The notes under the pieces are model-generated. The model searched no databases. It had not been told where the DNA came from and saw only the letters and a program-made list of their open reading frames with translations. From positions 1-36,629 of the forward strand of contig PBYI01000050.1 of assembly GCA_002729525.1 (NCBI GenBank): a stretch of DNA of 36,629 nucleotides, read 5' to 3'. The stretch is from Nocardioides sp. (lineage in GTDB: Bacteria > Actinomycetota > Actinomycetes > Propionibacteriales > Nocardioidaceae). The translations under genes were made by a program, and so were the position numbers. Below are positions 36,348-36,629 of this stretch, in pieces (positions within the stretch are counted from its first letter, which is position 1; every line of letters starts with the position of its first letter).

Positions 36348-36419
36348 ACGTACGTGGCTACTCGACGTACGTGGCTACTCGACGTACGTGGCTACTCGAC
36401 GTACGTGGCTACTCGACGT
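36341..36419. repeat. Tandem array of a 17-bp unit (four full copies plus a partial)
   Basis: CTACTCGACGTACGTGG occurs at 36341, 36358, 36375 and 36392 without change, followed by a partial copy at 36409-36419. Each unit contains the palindrome ACGTACGT. The partial copy overlaps the stop codon and last codons of the HNH gene, indicating the array grew from that gene's 3' end. Confidence 0.9.
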
Positions 36420-36629
36420 CCGGATGGGTGCGGTCGTCGACCTCGAAGACCTGGCCCATCGGGCCGGTCCACTCGAAGACTCCGTCGGGTCTGCGCCTGT
36501 ATCGCCAGCGGGCGTGGGTCTTCATCCGGTGGTGACGCCTGCACAGCGGCGCGAGGTTCTTCGTCGAGGTAGGTCCGCCGTCGGCGTAGGGCTCGATGTG
36601 GTCGAGGTCGCAGCGCTCGGCCGCTCGGC
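36409..36629 (-). CDS. HNH-endonuclease-domain protein, C-terminal part (5' end outside the window)
   Basis: Read on the minus strand, the last 73 codons encode a typical actinobacterial HNH end: CDLDHIEPYADGGPTSTKNLAPLCRRHHRMKTH, with the DH, N and HH residues of the zinc/nuclease site, then RWRYRRRPDGVFEWTGPMGQVFEV and a stop at 36409-36411. In this genus group such domains usually follow a DUF222 region and occur in many copies; the N-terminus lies beyond the window, so this cannot be confirmed. The nuclease is presumed to cut DNA. Confidence 0.85.
   Translation of the reverse strand, partial: RAAERCDLDHIEPYADGGPTSTKNLAPLCRRHHRMKTHARWRYRRRPDGVFEWTGPMGQVFEVDDRTHPDVE

Noticed and set aside
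36341..36419. CRISPR-like repeat array
   Set aside because: The 17-bp units are directly adjacent with no spacers, and no cas gene is present.

Overview
The window looks like a chromosomal stretch of a very high-GC actinobacterium. Codon third positions are almost all G or C, GTG starts and 4-nt stop/start overlaps are common, and a mosaic intergenic repeat near the right end resembles those seen in Nocardioides-like genomes. The genus is inference only. No rRNA, tRNA or CRISPR array was seen.

Layout. 1-2944: an insertion-sequence zone with the end of one decayed IS3-family element (1-509), a short lipoprotein gene, a gene-poor stretch, and a second IS3-family element with recognisable ends (1707-2944) whose OrfA has lost part of its DNA-binding region. 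3153-10003: uppP, a multi-pass membrane protein with an extra C-terminal domain, a secreted Ig-like repeat protein, a MarR regulator with a clear palindromic operator plus its partner membrane protein, and a large secreted protein. 10179-14016: a compact sulfonate operon (ssuD-ssuC-ssuB-ssuA) behind a promoter whose -10 region is a palindrome. 14023-19210: DUF2200, a decayed phosphotransferase, an MFS transporter, membrane proteins, a pentapeptide/DinB protein and a LuxR-type regulator.

19485-24948 is the most distinctive part: an arsenic-resistance island of two converging units. The rightward operon encodes an ArsR-arsenate reductase fusion, an aquaporin and a second arsenate reductase, with 4-nt overlaps. 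The leftward operon encodes an ArsR-GNAT fusion (ArsN-like) and an ArsO-like flavin monooxygenase broken by a one-base expansion of a G tract. Between the ArsR-GNAT gene and a divergent flavoprotein gene lie three near-identical 18-bp palindromic sites. I see no ArsB or Acr3 pump, so arsenite exit would depend on the aquaporin.

25026-30424 holds a 2,2-dialkylglycine decarboxylase (dgdA) overlapping a formylglycine-generating enzyme (FGE) gene that has lost the segment carrying its catalytic cysteines, a DUF389 membrane protein, and an FGE-dependent type I sulfatase with a one-base frameshift. Sulfatase and activator therefore appear to be decaying together.

30555-35914 is a membrane-rich operon (membrane-anchored phosphodiesterase, K+-channel-like protein, AI-2E-family protein), followed by a class II aldolase and a convergent YihY-family gene. 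35915-36408 is a repeat-rich intergenic region. The window ends inside an HNH-endonuclease gene whose last codons have been copied into a 17-bp tandem array.
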